From: Iodobacter sp. BJB302
GTDB lineage: Bacteria; Pseudomonadota; Gammaproteobacteria; Burkholderiales; Chitinibacteraceae
DNA: 55,714 nucleotides
Direction: 5' to 3'
Assembly: GCF_002735645.1 (NCBI RefSeq)
Contig: NZ_PDZG01000027.1
Span: 1 to 55,714, forward strand
Position numbers and translations under genes: made by a program. Positions 54,209 to 55,714 of the stretch are shown in pieces. Numbering within the stretch: the stretch's first letter is position 1; every line of letters starts with the position of its first letter. The notes under the pieces were generated by a model. It did no database searches. It was not told the origin of the DNA and saw only the letters and a list, made by a program, of their open reading frames with translations.

Positions 54209-55584
54209 TTGATTAATTCCGGAATGCTTCTATTGCTATTGTTTTTTATTGAAAGGATTACCCCGTGCTCAAGTTTATCTATTGCACTTAATATTTTACT
54301 GAGGGCCAGTTTTGCATTTTCAGTATTTTTTTCACTTTTTAAGTGCTCTACAAATTCTTGAATTTTATTAACTGTTACATCAGATTTTTCAGTTATGTCT
54401 GAATAGCGAGAGTTTAAAGAAGATACTTTTTGATTACTGTCAGATACGGCTTTTAAGCCTGACTTAATGCTATCTTGTAGTTTTAATACTAATTGGGTCA
54501 TTGCTTCTATATTTTCATTTAAACTAATGCTTGTAGTTTCAAATTCTCCGGCAGCTTTTTCTTGTATTTTTTGTGACTTACCAATGGAGTTCTCAACAGA
54601 GCTCATTGTTTCGCCAACGCTATTTGACAGACTATTTACTGCATCTGCAATTCCTGTAGTGGCTTGGTTAAGATTTCCTGACATCTCGCCCATATTTCTA
54701 CTAAAACTATTACTCATGTCTGAAATAGTATCACCTAGATCTTTCTTTAGGGTCTGCAATACATCTTTAACTCCATCGTCAAAATTGCTAATGACTGATT
54801 GTAGTTTGCCTGCAGAGTCACCTACCTTAGCCGCGGCTTTAGCCATGTCTGATGAAGACTCTTTCATAGAGCCTAAATTTTCTAAATTTTTAACTACAAA
54901 ATCTTGCAGAGTATTGCGTGTTGCTAAACTATGTTGTGCGATAGTTTCATTTTTATCTAATTGTAATTTTAGTAATGATGTGATTGCACTTAGAGCAGCT
55001 TTGCTTTGTTGTAAAACTTCACGGCTAGCAATCGCTTCTACTTGGAACGAATCGGATAAATGTTCTCCTAGCTGCTGGATTGCACTTATAAATTGCGCTT
55101 GTTCATTTTGTTTATTAGCCGTTTCATTGAGGCGTTTAGAATCTAATTCACCTTTTACTTTTCTGATACACCAACGTAGGCGTTGCTCTTCAAAGTCATT
55201 TTTTGAAAACCAAACTTTTAATGTAAGAAATGAAATAATTCCCCAGGTTGAGGTTTTAAATTTTGTACCTAAACCTTGCATCATCTCCATTAAATGACTC
55301 ATAGATTCATCCATGCCAGCTGCTGAGCTAGCACTTAGAATACTTGATGCTTTATTTAGAGCAATTCCTAGGCCTAAAAATGTACCTAATAAGCCGAGGA
55401 TAAGTAAAATTCCTGGCATTGCTTCAGATAGCTTTTCCCATTTTGTTGCTACGGCATGGCTAATATCACTTACTGAGCCGTGCTCTGCATCAAGGTCATC
55501 AGAACTATCATTTATAGTTCCCCCATTCCAATTGTTTTCCCAATTTTCTGCTTTTGCAGTTTTGTTGACTTGATAGATGGTCAT
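54205..55584 (-). CDS. ZorA-like MotA/TolQ/ExbB-type protein with long coiled-coil tail
   Basis: 459-residue protein with hydrophobic segments at about 56-76 (MPGILLILGLLGTFLGLGIA) and 111-127 (TWGIISFLTLKVWF), then a roughly 300-residue helical, Ser/Asn/Lys-rich coiled-coil tail. PGILLILGLLGTFLGLG is the MotA/ExbB-type motif seen in ZorA, and the tail matches the cytoplasmic ZorA tail. ZorA-type proteins usually begin with another membrane helix; here the first 50 residues are polar, and an in-frame stop five codons upstream of the ATG prevents extension. So it may be 5'-truncated or an atypical subtype. A weak GGGA precedes the ATG. AT-rich. MotA-like receptor-independent channels are the alternative. 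Confidence 0.72.
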   Translation of the reverse strand: MTIYQVNKTAKAENWENNWNGGTINDSSDDLDAEHGSVSDISHAVATKWEKLSEAMPGILLILGLLGTFLGLGIALNKASSILSASSAAGMDESMSHLMEMMQGLGTKFKTSTWGIISFLTLKVWFSKNDFEEQRLRWCIRKVKGELDSKRLNETANKQNEQAQFISAIQQLGEHLSDSFQVEAIASREVLQQSKAALSAITSLLKLQLDKNETIAQHSLATRNTLQDFVVKNLENLGSMKESSSDMAKAAAKVGDSAGKLQSVISNFDDGVKDVLQTLKKDLGDTISDMSNSFSRNMGEMSGNLNQATTGIADAVNSLSNSVGETMSSVENSIGKSQKIQEKAAGEFETTSISLNENIEAMTQLVLKLQDSIKSGLKAVSDSNQKVSSLNSRYSDITEKSDVTVNKIQEFVEHLKSEKNTENAKLALSKILSAIDKLEHGVILSIKNNSNRSIPELIK

Positions 55585-55623
55585 TCCCGGTAATTGTCAA
55601 GATAGTTGAGATGTTTTTACGAT

Positions 55624-55713
55624 TTAAGCGACCTGTAATTCCTCGCTTGTTTTAGGCTCAATAGCCCGGTCGGGGTTCAATTGCACTTCATCTTGCCAGC
55701 TCCAGTTCCGAGT
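55624..55713 (-). CDS. C-terminal end of an unidentified gene (cut by window edge)
   Basis: An open minus-strand frame runs in from the right edge and stops at TAA (55626-55624), giving 29 residues that include NWSWQDEVQLNPDRAIEPKT. It lies 39 nt upstream of the ZorA-like gene on the same strand, so it could be its operon partner or an inserted element. Its composition is less AT-rich than the ZorA-like gene. No family recognised from so short a piece. Confidence 0.4.
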   Translation of the reverse strand, partial: TRNWSWQDEVQLNPDRAIEPKTSEELQVA

Positions 55714-55714
55714 C

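Noticed and set aside
1-55714. CRISPR array
   Set aside because: No set of regularly spaced direct repeats was seen on reading the window; the only tandem array is the TTAGC tract.

Overview
The window looks like chromosome from a motile, environmental betaproteobacterium of the Neisseriales, most likely Chromobacteriaceae (an Iodobacter-like genus). This is an inference from gene content: five chemoreceptors in 55 kb, a RelA of betaproteobacterial type, a proteasome-like BPH peptidase, recC standing apart from recB/recD, and the run M48 peptidase / phhB / rsgA divergent from orn. No rRNA or species marker is present to settle it.

Layout. 1-121: tail of an IS1595-type transposase. 0.3-8.2 kb: a GAF-containing sensor kinase, two paralogous periplasmic solute-binding proteins, a quinone-oxidoreductase-like enzyme divergent from a LysR regulator (with an 8-bp dyad between them), and an Hpt/HD-GYP protein. 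8.2-16.4 kb: an RsuA/RluF-type pseudouridine synthase with an unusual leader, a YqhA-type membrane protein, recC, then an AT-rich two-gene Septu-like defence module (ptuA-ptuB) that overlaps an orphan GspF/PilC-like gene. 16.5-22.4 kb: a MocR regulator divergent from a PNPOx-like flavoprotein, tRNA-Ser(GCT), and a DUF294/CBS/cNMP signalling protein coupled to a DnaQ-like exonuclease, with a convergent methyltransferase. 22.8-33.8 kb: chemoreceptors interleaved with a 2-Cys peroxiredoxin, aldo-keto reductase Tas, TraB/GumN, DinB, TrmO and small conserved proteins. 34-41.7 kb: trifunctional PutA with three GTTGCA operator boxes, a repeat-bearing intergenic region, YceH, YaeQ, a MazG-like hydrolase, a DUF1415 protein, a lipoprotein and tRNA-Arg(CCT). 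41.8-53.5 kb: two more chemoreceptors, RelA, RsgA, PhhB, an M48 protease, oligoribonuclease, PncC/CinA, BPH and Hsp33. 53.5-55.7 kb: an AT-rich pair resembling ZorA/ZorB (Zorya motor) at the window edge, plus the last 29 codons of another gene.

The most interesting parts are the two AT-rich defence-like modules set among housekeeping genes: Septu beside recC, and a ZorAB pair with no ZorC/D/E on the side that can be seen. Next come the BPH-Hsp33 neighbourhood, the tRNA-Arg promoter whose whole spacer is a palindrome, and the PutA operators. Many starts were moved inward to ATGs with a Shine-Dalgarno or with a family-typical N-terminus; these choices are stated per gene.
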